Assembly: GCF_027107535.1 (NCBI RefSeq)
Contig: NZ_CP114283.1
Span: forward strand, 6,882,001-6,946,000
Direction of reading: 5' to 3'
Length of the DNA stretch: 64,000 nt
Origin: Streptomyces aurantiacus
GTDB lineage: Bacteria; Actinomycetota; Actinomycetes; Streptomycetales; Streptomycetaceae
A model generated the notes under the pieces. The model saw only the letters and a program-made list of their open reading frames with translations, was not told where the DNA came from and ran no database searches. Positions 7,796 to 18,357 of this stretch are shown one piece after another. Made by a program: the position numbers and the translations under genes. Numbering within the stretch: position 1 is the stretch's first letter; the number at the start of each line of letters is the position of its first letter.

Positions 7796-8662
7796 GTGTA
7801 CGAGCCCTCGCAGCTGCGCACCTTCCTGGCCGTGGCCCAGACGCTGAGCTTCACCCGGGCGGCCCGGCGGCTCGGGCTGCGTCAGTCCACGGTCAGCCAG
7901 CACGTGCGACGCCTGGAGGACGCCGCCGGCCGGCAGCTGTTCACCCGGGACACCCACTCGGTGGAACTGACGGAGGACGGCGAGGCGATGCTCGGGTTCG
8001 CGCGCCGGATCCTGGAGGCGCACGAGCAGGCGGCGGCGTTCTTCACGGGGACGCGGCTGCGCGGCCGGCTGCGGTTCGGCGCCTCGGAGGACTTCGTCCT
8101 CACCCGCCTGACCGAGATCCTGGAGGGTTTCCGTCACGACCATCCGGAGGTCGATCTGGAGCTGACGGTCGAGCTGTCGGGCACCCTGCACGAGCGGCTC
8201 GCCGACGGGAAGCTCGACCTGGTGCTGGCCAAGCGCCGCCCCGAGGACCCGCGCGGCGAACTGGTCTGGCACGACCGGCTGGTCTGGATCGGCGCGGAAC
8301 GCCTGAGGCTGGATCCCGACCGTCCCGTCCCGCTGATCGTCTACCCGCCGCCGGGCGTCACCCGGGCCCTGGCCCTGGAGGCCCTGGAGCGCCAGGACCG
8401 GTCCTGGCGCATCGCGTGCACGAGCGGCAGCCTCAACGGCCTCATCGCGGCGGCCCGCGCCGGGCTCGGCGTGATGGCCCACTCACGGGGCCTGATCCCG
8501 CCGGGGCTCTTCCGCGTTCCCGACCGCGCGGGCCTGCCGGAGCTGGGCGAGGTGGAGTTCGTCCTGGTCCACGGCAGACGCCACACGGCGGCCAAGGGGG
8601 CGGCGGACGCGCTGGCGGCCTCGATCCTGTCGGCCGGCGACAGACTGCACCGCGCTCGTTGA
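7796..8662 (+). CDS. LysR-family transcriptional regulator
   Basis: The 288-residue protein has an N-terminal winged helix-turn-helix of LysR type (residues 1-60, with FTRAARRLGLRQSTVSQHVRRLE) and a C-terminal periplasmic-binding-like effector domain with LRFGASEDFVLTRLTEIL. GTG 7796 follows GGAGG by three bases. It is divergent from the SBF-like transporter, a common arrangement in which the LysR protein activates or represses its neighbour and itself. The effector is unknown. Confidence 0.93.
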   Translation: MYEPSQLRTFLAVAQTLSFTRAARRLGLRQSTVSQHVRRLEDAAGRQLFTRDTHSVELTEDGEAMLGFARRILEAHEQAAAFFTGTRLRGRLRFGASEDFVLTRLTEILEGFRHDHPEVDLELTVELSGTLHERLADGKLDLVLAKRRPEDPRGELVWHDRLVWIGAERLRLDPDRPVPLIVYPPPGVTRALALEALERQDRSWRIACTSGSLNGLIAAARAGLGVMAHSRGLIPPGLFRVPDRAGLPELGEVEFVLVHGRRHTAAKGAADALAASILSAGDRLHRAR

Positions 8663-8763
8663 GCACGGGGTGCGTCACCCGGGCCGGGCCCGCTCCACCG
8701 GTTCCCGAGCACCTCCCCGGATCCCGGCCGCACACCCGGCGGCGCGTAAACGGGTCGTACAGA

Positions 8764-8798
8764 TTCCGTGGAGATTACGGAACCGAAACTTACGTAAG
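8764..8798. promoter_or_regulatory. Inverted repeats upstream of the acyl-CoA ligase gene
   Basis: Two symmetric elements occur in an AT-richer stretch. TTCCGT (8764-8769) and ACGGAA (8777-8782) form an inverted repeat with a 7-base spacer. A perfect 10-bp palindrome, CTTACGTAAG, lies at 8789-8798, followed by another ATTCCGT at 8806-8812. The position about 150 bases before the acyl-CoA ligase start fits an operator or activator site. The regulator is not identified. Confidence 0.4.
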
Positions 8799-8950
8799 AG
8801 TAAGGATTCCGTCCCGGCCTTCCCCCTTGTGGCCGGATTTGAAGGGTTGACCAGGGCGAACGTCCGGCCCCGGGTAATTCGCCACCCCTCCCGCCGCGGC
8901 TCCCGTTGGGGTAGCTTTCACGGCGCTGCGAAGCACCACAAGGAGCGGGA

Positions 8951-10777
8951 TTGCGCGAGTTCACCAACCCTCCCCTGGCGTCGGCACCGCCAGTGGGCGG
9001 CCTGGCCGATGCCGTCTTCGAGTATGCCCAGGAGGATCCGCTCTACATCGCACTGGGCCGCAAGGACGAACACGGCCAGTGGCGCGACGTGACGTCCGCC
9101 GAGTTCCGTGACGAGGTCCTCGCGCTCGCGAAGGGCCTGCTGGCGCAGGGCGTCCGGTTCGGCGACCGGGTCGCGATCATGTCCCGTACGCGCTACGAGT
9201 GGACCCTCTTCGACTACGCGCTGTGGTCGATCGGCGCGCAGGTCGTGCCGATCTACTCCACCTCGTCGGCCGAGCAGGTCTTCTGGATGCTGCACGACGC
9301 CCAGGTGTCGGCCGCGATGGTCGAGCACGAGGACCACGCGATGACCATCGCCACGGTCATCGACCGGCTGCCGGCGCTGCACAAGCTGTGGCAGCTCGAC
9401 GCGGGCGCCGTGCAGGAGCTGTACGAGGCGGGCGGGCACATCGACGACGAGGTGGTGCACCGGCACCGGCGCGCGGTCACCCCGGAGTCGACGGCGACGA
9501 TCATCTACACGTCCGGTACCACGGGCCGCCCCAAGGGCTGCGTCCTCTCGCACGCCAACTTCATGTTCGAGACGGACACGGCGATCGAGCGCTGGGAGCC
9601 GCTCTTCCGCTCCAAGCGCGGCGACGAGGCGGCCACCCTGCTGTTCCTGCCGCTCGCGCACGTCTTCGGGCGGATGGTGCAGGTCGCCGCGATCCGGGGG
9701 AGGGTGAAGTTCGGCCACCAGCCGCAGCTCAACGCGGCGGCCCTGCTGCCCGACCTGGCCGCGTTCCGGCCGACGTTCTTCCTGGCCGTGCCGTACATCT
9801 TCGAGAAGGTGTTCAACGCGGCCCGGCGGAAGGCCGAACGGGAGGGCAAGGGGGCCCCGTTCGAGAAGGCCGTGGAGGTCGCGGTGCGGTACGCGGACGC
9901 GGTGGAGGCGAAGGCGTGGGGCATCGGTCCCGGGCCCTCCACGGCACTGCGGATGCAGCACCAGCTCTTCGACAAGCTCGTCTACGCCAAGATCCGTACC
10001 GCGATGGGCGGACGCATCAAGCACGCGATGTCCGGCGGCTCGGCGATGGACCGGCGGCTCGGGCTGTTCTTCGCGGGCGCCGGCGTGCAGATCTACGAGG
10101 GGTACGGCCTCACCGAGTCGACGGCCGCCGCGACCGCCAACCCGCCCGAGCGCACCCGGTACGGGACCGTCGGCCAGCCCCTCCCGGGCACGACCGTGCA
10201 CATCGCGGACGACGGTGAGATCTGGCTGCGCGGCGACAACGTCTTCCAGGGCTACCTGGGCGACCCGAAGGCCACCGACGCGGCCCTGCACGACGGCTGG
10301 CTCGCCACCGGTGACATCGGCGCGCTCGACGAGGACGGCTACCTCACCATCACCGGGCGCAAGAAGGAGATCCTGGTGACCTCCGGCGGCAAGAGCGTCT
10401 CGCCGGGGGTCCTGGAGGAGCGGGTGCGCGACCACCCGCTGGTCGCGCAGTGCATCGTCGTCGGCAACGACCGGCCGTACATCGCGGCGCTCGTCACCCT
10501 CGACGGGGAGGCGGTCGAGCACTGGCTGCAGATGCGGGGCAAGTCCCGGCTCACCCCGTCGGAGCTGGTGCGGGACTCCGACCTGGAGACCGAGGTGCGG
10601 CGGGCCGTGGTCGCCGCGAACACGCTCGTCTCCCAGGCCGAGTCGATCCGCACCTTCCGCATACTGGCCCATCAGTTCACCGAGGAACACGGCCTGCTGA
10701 CCCCGTCCCTGAAGCTGAAGCGGAAGGCGATCGAGAACGCGTACGCGTCGGAGGTCGAGGCCCTCTACCGCGCGTAG
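8951..10777 (+). CDS. Long-chain acyl-CoA ligase (FadD15-like AMP-binding enzyme)
   Basis: The 608-residue protein has the ATP/AMP-binding signature IIYTSGTTGRPKG, the core motif GYGLTESTAA, and the C-terminal hinge GWLATGDIGALDEDGYLTIT-GRKKEI. It activates fatty acids as acyl-AMP and then acyl-CoA in the cytoplasm. The length and the inserted segment after the P-loop match FadD15-like long-chain ligases. The start is TTG 8951, chosen because AAGGAG lies six bases before it and the protein aligns from there. It stands alone, with its own regulatory region upstream. Confidence 0.93.
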   Translation: MREFTNPPLASAPPVGGLADAVFEYAQEDPLYIALGRKDEHGQWRDVTSAEFRDEVLALAKGLLAQGVRFGDRVAIMSRTRYEWTLFDYALWSIGAQVVPIYSTSSAEQVFWMLHDAQVSAAMVEHEDHAMTIATVIDRLPALHKLWQLDAGAVQELYEAGGHIDDEVVHRHRRAVTPESTATIIYTSGTTGRPKGCVLSHANFMFETDTAIERWEPLFRSKRGDEAATLLFLPLAHVFGRMVQVAAIRGRVKFGHQPQLNAAALLPDLAAFRPTFFLAVPYIFEKVFNAARRKAEREGKGAPFEKAVEVAVRYADAVEAKAWGIGPGPSTALRMQHQLFDKLVYAKIRTAMGGRIKHAMSGGSAMDRRLGLFFAGAGVQIYEGYGLTESTAAATANPPERTRYGTVGQPLPGTTVHIADDGEIWLRGDNVFQGYLGDPKATDAALHDGWLATGDIGALDEDGYLTITGRKKEILVTSGGKSVSPGVLEERVRDHPLVAQCIVVGNDRPYIAALVTLDGEAVEHWLQMRGKSRLTPSELVRDSDLETEVRRAVVAANTLVSQAESIRTFRILAHQFTEEHGLLTPSLKLKRKAIENAYASEVEALYRA

Positions 10778-10906
10778 CGCCCCGCGGGTGAGGGCGCCCG
10801 GGACGGGGGCGCCGCTTCCGGGCACGGGGCTGTGACACATGCGGTTCCGGCGCGTCGACGCCACGGCGGCACACGACGAGCGCCCGAGAACCGGTCCGGC
10901 ACTCCC

Positions 10907-10959
10907 ATCTGACGCACCATCACATATCGATGCGTCAGATATTGACGACCCGTCAGATG
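10907..10959. promoter_or_regulatory. Inverted repeat with third half-site upstream of ABC uptake operon
   Basis: ATCTGACGCA (10907-10916) and TGCGTCAGAT (10931-10940) form a perfect 10-bp inverted repeat with a 14-base spacer. A third copy, CGTCAGATG, lies at 10951-10959. A TTGACG hexamer at 10942-10947 falls between them and could be a -35 element, with GATCAT 17 bases downstream as a poor -10 match. This looks like an operator for the uptake operon that begins at 11001. The regulator is unknown. Confidence 0.5.
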
Positions 10960-11000
10960 CCACGGATCATTTCGGTCACCCGACAGAGGGGGAACCGACC

Positions 11001-12257
11001 GTGCCGCGAAAGATCCGGACCATCGCCGCCACAGCGGCCGCAACCGCCCTGCTGCTCACGGGCGCCTGCAACTCGGCCTCCACCGGCGGCACTCCGAAGT
11101 CGGAAGACTCCGTACGCGGAGTCACCGACACCTCCGTCAAGGTCGGCGGCATCGTGTCGATGACGACCGCCAGCGGCTACTCGAAGAAGGACACCGACCT
11201 CGGCGCCAAGGCACGCTTCGACCGCGCCAACGCCGAAGGCGGGGTGAACGGACGGGACATCGAGTACCTGGGCGCGGAGGACGACGGCCAGGATCCGGCC
11301 AGGAACCTGGCGGCGGCGCGCAAACTCGTCCAGCAGGACAGGGTGTTCGCGATCGCACCGATGAGTTCGACGACGTTCTCCGGCGCCGACTTCCTGCAGA
11401 AGCAGCGGGTCCCCACCTTCGGCTGGGGCACACTGCCGTCCTTCTGCGGACCGTCGTACATCTACGGATTCGGCGGCTGCATGGTGCCGATGCCCGGCGG
11501 CACCATCTCGCAGACGTGGCCCGAGGGCCTCGAACAGGTGCTGGGCGGCGCCAGGGGCCGCAGCGTGGCGATCCTCGCCAACGACAGCGACGCGGGGAAG
11601 TTCGCCATCCGCACCTACCGTCAGAGCTTCGCGTCGGCCGGTTTCAAGGTGACGTTCGCCAAGCCGTCGGTGCCCGCGACCTCCGTGCCGAGCGACTGGT
11701 CGGCGTACACGAAGGAGATCCTGCGCAGCGACGGCGGCAGGGCGCCGGACGCGATCGTCTCCGTGATGCAGACCCCGTACAACATCGGTCTGTTCACGGC
11801 GGTCAAGCGGACGGGATACGCCGGCGTGCTCACCGATCCGACCGACTACGACCCGGGGCTGCTGACCAAGAGCGCGACACGCAAGGCGCTCGACGGGGTG
11901 CACGTCCTGCTGTCGTTCCAGCCGTTCGAGCAGGAGAGCGCGGCCATGACGCGGTTCAGGAAGGACATCAGGAAGGCCGCGGGCGAGGACGTGCCCCTGA
12001 ACATGCACATGATGACCGGTTACATGTCGGCCGATCTGTTCCTCGCCATCGCCGAGAAGGCCGGCAGGAAGCTGACCGTGGCGTCCTTCCAGGAGGCGGC
12101 GGACGGGTTCACGGACACCGGCACGCTGGTCGGCGACCGGGCCGAACCGAAGGGCCAGAAGGAGTCGTTCGGCTGCGGGGCGCTCGTCCAGCTCAAGGAC
12201 GGCGAGTACACCGTGTCGGCGCCCTTCAGGTGCTATCCGCCGATCCCCTTCAAGTAG
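11001..12257 (+). CDS. Branched-chain amino acid-type ABC transporter substrate-binding lipoprotein
   Basis: The 418-residue protein has a signal peptide ending in a lipobox-like LLLTGAC, so it is probably a lipoprotein on the outer face of the membrane. The mature part is a type I periplasmic-binding fold of the LivK family (VGGIVSMTTASGYSKKDTDLGAKARFDRANAEGGVNGR, in two pieces; YLGAEDDGQDPARN). GTG 11001 follows AGAGGGGGA. It is the first gene of a three-gene uptake operon. The ligand could be an amino acid, urea or another small polar or aromatic compound; sequence alone does not decide. Confidence 0.9.
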   Translation: MPRKIRTIAATAAATALLLTGACNSASTGGTPKSEDSVRGVTDTSVKVGGIVSMTTASGYSKKDTDLGAKARFDRANAEGGVNGRDIEYLGAEDDGQDPARNLAAARKLVQQDRVFAIAPMSSTTFSGADFLQKQRVPTFGWGTLPSFCGPSYIYGFGGCMVPMPGGTISQTWPEGLEQVLGGARGRSVAILANDSDAGKFAIRTYRQSFASAGFKVTFAKPSVPATSVPSDWSAYTKEILRSDGGRAPDAIVSVMQTPYNIGLFTAVKRTGYAGVLTDPTDYDPGLLTKSATRKALDGVHVLLSFQPFEQESAAMTRFRKDIRKAAGEDVPLNMHMMTGYMSADLFLAIAEKAGRKLTVASFQEAADGFTDTGTLVGDRAEPKGQKESFGCGALVQLKDGEYTVSAPFRCYPPIPFK

Positions 12258-12333
12258 CCGCGGCACAAGGTGACTTCCCGAGCCCGGAGTCCGGGGCCGG
12301 GGACCTCCGGACTCGGGGATGTGGTGACACGGC

Positions 12334-15300
12334 ATGGCCGACCTTCTCGGATTCGTACTGAGCGGACTGGTGTCGGGCGCGCTGTACGCGCTGCTCGCCA
12401 CCGGTCTCGTGCTCTCCTACTCGGCATCGGGCCTGTTCAACTTCGCGCACGGCGCCACCGCCTATCTGTGCGCCCTCGCCTTCTACGAACTGCACTCGGG
12501 CTTCGGCTGGCCGGCCGTACCCACGGCGCTGCTGCTGGTGTGCGTACTGGCACCCGCACTCGGCTGGGGTCTCGACCGGCTGATGTTCCGCAAGCTGGCG
12601 CGGGTCGGTGAGACGGCCCAGATCGTCGCCACCATCGGCCTGCTGGTGGCACTGCCCGCGCTGGGGCTGTGGGTCGTCGAACTGCTGGAGGACGCGGGCA
12701 CGTCCGTGAAGCCCGCCGAGAACCAGTTCGGGCTGCCGGGTGTCGGGCCCAGCCCCGCACGATCCTGGCAGCTCACCGACGGCGTCGGCGTCGACTCCGA
12801 CCAGCTGATCATCTGGGTCGCGACGGCTGTGGTGGCCGTCGGCCTGTGGGTCCTGATGCGGCACACCCCGCTCGGGCTGAAGCTCAGGGCGGCCGTCGAC
12901 AACCGCTCGCTGGTGGAGCTGCGAGGACTGAGCGCGGACCGGCTGTCGTCCATCGCGTGGATGCTGTCGTCGGGTCTCGCGGGCCTGGCGGGCGTGCTGG
13001 CCACACCTCTTCTCGGGCTGTCCGCCCACGACTTCACGCTCTTCCTCTTCGTCTCGGCGACGGCCGCGGTGCTCGGCCGCTTCGTCTCCGTACCGCTGGC
13101 GTTCGTGGGCGGGCTCGGACTCGGGGTGCTGCAGAACCTGGTGGCCGGGTACGCGGACTTCGCCGAGCGGATCACCGGGTTCCGTACCGCCGTGCCGTTC
13201 CTGATCCTCTTCGCCGGGCTGCTGCTCATGACGCGGCGCAGTCGGACGGCGGGGACCGCGGCGGTGGACGTGCCGCCGGTCGACTATCTGGCGGGGCGGT
13301 CCCGGCTGCGGCGATGGGGCCCCTGGGCGGTGGCGGGCGTCCTGCTCGCGGTGTCCTTCTACACGGTCACCACCCCCTTCTGGAGCGGCATCCTCGCCCA
13401 GGGGCTCGCCCTGTCCCTGGTGTTCGTCTCCTTCACGGTGGTGACAGGACTCGGCGCGATGGTGTCGCTGGCGCAGGCGACCTTCGTGACGGGGGCGGCG
13501 CTGGTGGCCGGGCTGCTGATGAGCCACGGCTGGCCGTTCGTGGCGGCGGCCGCGGTGGGTACCTGCGCGGCGGCCGTGCTGGGCGCGCTGGTGGCCCTGC
13601 CCGCGCTGCGGCTCGGCGGCCGCTCGCTCGCCCTCGCCACCCTCGCGCTCGCCTTCCTCGCCGACCAGGTCCTGTTCCAGATCGGCGGGCTGAGGAACGG
13701 CGACACGGGGTGGGCGATCCCCCGCCCGGTCTTCGGACCGGTGGATCTCAACGACGACCGGGCGTTCGGGGTCGCGCTGACCGTGCTGGTCGCCGCGGCC
13801 GTCGCCGCGCTCAGCGCGCTGCGGGACTCGCCGTCCGGCCGGGCGATGCTCGCGGTGCGCTCGGCGCCCGCGGCGGCGATGGCCTCCGGGGTGTCGGTCG
13901 TACGCACCAAGCTGGTGCTGTTCACGCTGTCCGCCGGCCTCGCGGGCTTCGGCGGCGTGATGTACGCCTCCTACAACACCCGTGTCACCGCCACCGACTT
14001 CACCGCCATGACCGGGCTGATCTGGCTCGCGGTGGTCGTCGCGGCGGGTCTGCGGCGTCCGCAGTTCGCGGTCATCGCCGGGCTGGTCTACGCCCTCGTA
14101 CCGCATCTCGTCTCGGACTACGTCACCGAGTCCGTGCACCTTCCCGTGATCCTCTTCGGCCTGGCGGGCCTGGCCCTGGCGAACGACCCGGACGGATACT
14201 GCGCGGCGGTGCCGGTACGGCTGCACCGGCGCCGTATGGCCGCCGGCGGGCCGGCCGCAGCGGCCGGGTCGCCGTCGCGACCGGCCGGGACTGCCGCGGC
14301 GGCCGGTGGGGTGCCCGCGGGATCGGCACCCGTGCCGGCCGCGAGCGGAGCGCCGCCGATGGCCGGACCCCGGGCGACGACCGACGCCGAACCGACGGGG
14401 ACGGCAACGGCCGCAGGGGCATCCGCGGCCACGGCCTTGCCCGCCGACCCGGCGACATCGACCACGAGCGCTGGCGCTGGCGCAGGCACAGGCACAGGCA
14501 CCGGCACCGGCACCGGCACCGGCACCGGCACCGGCCAGTCTCCGGACCGGGTGCCGAGGAGGACTCGGGACCGGGGGCCGGGGCAGGCGGGAGGCGCTTC
14601 CTCCGGCGGGGCCAAGACCGAGGCCGCGTCCGGGACCGCTGAGGCCGGTCTCCCTACCGTTCCGGGCCCCGTCGGCCCGGCGCCCGCCCTGCGGTTGTGC
14701 GGCATACGTGCCGGATACGACGGCGCACCCGTCCTGCACGGCGTGGACCTCGCCGTGCGCCCCGGCGAGATCCTCGCGCTCCTCGGCCCGAACGGGGCCG
14801 GGAAGTCCACGACATGCCGCGTCGCCGCGGGTCTCACGGCCCCGCTCGGCGGCCAGGTGTACGTGGCAGGACGCGACGCCACGAAGGACGGAGCCGTACG
14901 CCGGTCACGGGCCGGAGTGGTCCTGGCGCCGGAGGGGCGGGGCATCTTCCCGGCCCTCACCATCGAGGAGAACCTCGCCCTGTACCTGCGCGGACGGGAC
15001 CTGCGTGAGGCCGTGTACGAACGCTTCCCCGCTCTCGCCGGACGCCGTGGTGTCCCCGCCGGCGCCCTGTCCGGCGGGGAACAGCAGATGCTGGCCCTCG
15101 CCCCGCTCCTCCAACGCCCGCCGGCCGTGCTGATCGCCGACGAACCGTCGCTCGGCCTCGCGCCCCGCGTGGTCGAGGAGGTGTTCCGCCTCCTCACCGA
15201 ACTCCGCGCCAACGGAACGGCCCTGCTCCTCGTGGAGGAGAAGGCGACCGAGGTGCTGGGGGTCGCCGACACGGTCGCGTACCTGACCCGGGGACGGGTG

Positions 15301-15440
15301 ACGTGGTGCGGCCCGCGGGAGGCGGTGGAGGCGGACCGGCTGACGGAGGCGTACCTGGGACTGGCGGCCACCGCCGGGGCGGCCCCCGGATCGACGGTAC
15401 GACAGCCGGCCCCGTCCACGACCGAGGGAGTGGCCCGGCC

Positions 15441-15444
<4 letters not shown>
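12334..15444 (+). CDS. Fused LivH-LivM-LivF: two ABC permeases and one ATPase in one protein
   Basis: This 1036-residue protein contains three normally separate subunits. A LivH-type permease covers residues 1 to about 300 (GLFNFAHGATAY loop, GRFVSVPLAFVGGLGLGVLQ). A LivM-type permease covers about 330-605 (SLAQATFVTGAA; PAAAMASGVSVVRTKL). A linker rich in Ala, Gly, Thr and Pro runs from about 610 to 780. A LivF-type ATPase then has Walker A GPNGAGKST near 818, signature LSGGEQQ near 912 and Walker B VLIADEPS near 932. Two-domain permease fusions are known; joining the ATPase as well is uncommon. The linker contains a (Gly-Thr)n run encoded by a hexanucleotide repeat. The stop overlaps the LivG start (ATGA). 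Confidence 0.93.
14485..14532 (+). repeat. Hexanucleotide (GGCACM)8 repeat inside the ABC fusion gene
   Basis: Two copies of GGCACA are followed by six perfect copies of GGCACC, preceded by decayed GGCGCT/GGCGCA units from about 14472. It encodes an alternating Gly-Thr tract in the linker between the permease and ATPase domains. Because the unit is six bases, copy-number change would lengthen or shorten the linker without a frameshift. Confidence 0.95.
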
Positions 15445-16226
<782 letters not shown>

Positions 16227-16263
16227 AGCGGGCCTGACGCACCCCCGCCACCGGCCGTCGTCC

Positions 16264-17052
16264 TCACACGAGCTGATATCCCCGCATCCTCGTGAGCAGG
16301 AGATGGCAGTCACGCAGGGACCCGGACGTGTCGCCGAGGGAGCGGTAGATGCCCCACTTGGGGCGTACCCGGTCGGCGAGGAACGTGTCGACGCCCGTTC
16401 TCGATGTGTCGACGACCGTGGTGGAGCCGTTCTTGAGGATCCAGCGGACCGAGCCCGCCGTGCCGTTGCCCACCTTGATCTGGAAGTCGACGTCGATCCA
16501 TTTGTCGTGCAGGGGTTCCAGGTCCGTGCGGCCGACGAGGATGTCGTCGTCGAAGAGCTTGAGTTCGATGCTCTGCACGCCGTTCACTCGCCGGAGCGAC
16601 TGCACGACGATGGGCGAGGTGCCGCTGCCGGGCTGCTTCATCTGCATGATGTGCGTGAAGCTGGTGGTGGCCCGCAGGGAGCTGGGGATGTACATCGCGT
16701 ACGTGACGCGCCAGGTCTGGCCCGCGGTCCACTTGAGGAAGTCGCCGCCGGGGCCGTTGCGCAGCCCGGTCACCTCGTGGCGCTGACGGTCCGTCGAGGT
16801 GTCGCGGTCGACGGTGTGCATGTCGAACCGCCAGTTGTCGCCCGTGGTGCGGATGTGCGGGGAGGCTCCGGGGTGCGAGCCGGCCCGGTCGTCCTCCAGG
16901 GTCTCGAAGGCGCCCAGTCCGTCGTCGCGCGCCGACGGGGACCACTTCAACTGCCAGGAGGCGGCGTGCGCGCCGGAGGCGGGCAGGCCCACGGCGGCCG
17001 TGGCCGCGCCGCCGAGCGCGGCTCCGAGCAGGTTCCTTCTGGTGGGGGGCAT
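16264..17052 (-). CDS. Tat-exported polysaccharide-lyase-like jelly-roll protein
   Basis: The 262-residue protein has a twin-arginine signal (RRNLLGAALGGAA, cleavage near ASGAHA at about residue 30). The mature part of about 230 residues reads like a concanavalin-A-type beta jelly roll, with TWRVTYAMYIPSSL, FTHIMQMKQPG and WIDVDFQIKV. These phrases resemble the heparin lyase I-like/PL20-type lyases found in secreted glycan-degrading enzymes. Active-site residues cannot be assigned with confidence, so the substrate is unknown. ATG 17052 was chosen because it places the signal at the N terminus and GGAG lies eight bases upstream. Confidence 0.65.
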   Translation of the reverse strand: MPPTRRNLLGAALGGAATAAVGLPASGAHAASWQLKWSPSARDDGLGAFETLEDDRAGSHPGASPHIRTTGDNWRFDMHTVDRDTSTDRQRHEVTGLRNGPGGDFLKWTAGQTWRVTYAMYIPSSLRATTSFTHIMQMKQPGSGTSPIVVQSLRRVNGVQSIELKLFDDDILVGRTDLEPLHDKWIDVDFQIKVGNGTAGSVRWILKNGSTTVVDTSRTGVDTFLADRVRPKWGIYRSLGDTSGSLRDCHLLLTRMRGYQLV

Positions 17053-17270
17053 GTCTCTCACTCCGTCACATTCACATACGTGCACCGAGTTCACCGACGT
17101 GCAACAGGGTCCCCGGCATGACAGTGCACGGTCAATGGTTCGGACCTGCGAGAGCGGGTACTTTCCGGCCAATCTCCTGTTCGACCGGCGAACGCACGGG
17201 ACAGGAATGCACAGCGGCCCGTGATCGTTGACGATGGAGTACCACCCGACGACTTAAGGATCGAGAGCTC

Positions 17271-18104
17271 GTGAGCAAGGTCCCCCCGATCATCCTGAAC
17301 AACGGCGTCGAGATGCCCCAGCTGGGCTTCGGTGTCTGGCAGGTGCCGGACGACGACGCTGAGCGAGCCGTCGCCACCGCACTGGAGGCCGGGTATCGCA
17401 GCATCGACACCGCGGCGATCTACGGCAACGAAGCAGGCACCGGCAAGGGCCTCGCCTCCTCCGGCATCGCCCGCGAGGACCTCTTCGTCACCACCAAGCT
17501 CTGGAACTCCGAACAGGGATACGACTCGACGCTGCGCGCCTTCGACGAGTCCCTGGACAAGCTCGGTCTCGACTACGTGGACCTGTACCTGATCCACTGG
17601 CCGACACCGGCCAGGGACAAGTACGTGGACACGTACAAGGCCTTCGAGAAGCTCCACGCGGACGGCCGCGCCAAGTCCATCGGCGTCTCCAACTTCCTTC
17701 CGGAGCACCTGGAGAGGCTGATCGACGCCACGTCCGTCGTTCCGGCCGTCAACCAGATCGAGTTGCACCCGCACCTTCAGCAGCAGGCGGCCCGCGACTA
17801 CCACGCGGAGCACGGTATCGCCACCGAGGCGTGGTCCCCGCTCGGCCAGGGCCGGGGCCTCCTCGAGGTTCCGGCGGTCGTGGCCATCGCCCAGAAGCAC
17901 GGGCGTACGCCCGCCCAGGTCGTCCTGCGCTGGCACCTCCAGCTGGGGAACGTGGTGATTCCCAAGTCCGTGACCCCGTCCCGGATCAAGGAGAACATCG
18001 ACGTGTTCGGCTTCACCCTCGACGCCGAGGACATCGCCGCGATCAGCGCTCTCGACGAGGGCCGCCGCCTGGGGCCCGACCCGGCGACGCTCAACGACGC
18101 CTGA
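17271..18104 (+). CDS. Aldo/keto reductase
   Basis: The 277-residue protein has the AKR TIM barrel with the catalytic tetrad Asp46, Tyr51 (DTAAIYGNE), Lys76 (TTKLW) and His109 (LIHWP). The C-terminal segment IPKSVTPSRIKENIDVFGF binds the NADPH phosphate. It is expected to reduce carbonyl compounds with NADPH in the cytoplasm, most like the 2,5-diketo-gluconate reductase/AKR5 group. GTG 17271 fits the family start. A clear terminator follows, so it is probably a single-gene unit. Confidence 0.95.
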   Translation: MSKVPPIILNNGVEMPQLGFGVWQVPDDDAERAVATALEAGYRSIDTAAIYGNEAGTGKGLASSGIAREDLFVTTKLWNSEQGYDSTLRAFDESLDKLGLDYVDLYLIHWPTPARDKYVDTYKAFEKLHADGRAKSIGVSNFLPEHLERLIDATSVVPAVNQIELHPHLQQQAARDYHAEHGIATEAWSPLGQGRGLLEVPAVVAIAQKHGRTPAQVVLRWHLQLGNVVIPKSVTPSRIKENIDVFGFTLDAEDIAAISALDEGRRLGPDPATLNDA

Positions 18105-18166
18105 CCGTACGGCCCCCGCCCAGCCCGGTCCGATACAGGACCTCACGGCCGCGAAGGACCGCATGG

Positions 18167-18197
18167 AGCCGCCGCCCGACCCGTCCGGGCGGCGGCT
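18167..18197 (+). terminator. Hairpin after the aldo/keto reductase gene
   Basis: A perfect 12-bp stem, AGCCGCCGCCCG paired with CGGGCGGCGGCT, has a 7-base loop and lies 62 bases after the stop codon. It is followed by TCGTCG, with no long T run, as is usual in Streptomyces. Confidence 0.7.
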
Positions 18198-18357
18198 TCG
18201 TCGTGTCCGGCCGACCGGGTCCGGGCCGCCCGCCTGCCGGGTCCTCGGGCGGCCCGGACGGCGCCGCGCGGATCGGTGCACCCCGGTGCGGCCATGCGGA
18301 CGGACACGCACTGTGGGTGAATTCGGTAGGAAACCGACCCGCAGAAGGGGCCCCATC

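Noticed and set aside
18323..18337. DasR-type operator before the chitosanase gene
   Set aside because: The small inverted repeat TCGGT-N5-ACCGA does not match the known DasR site; it is mentioned only as a generic candidate.
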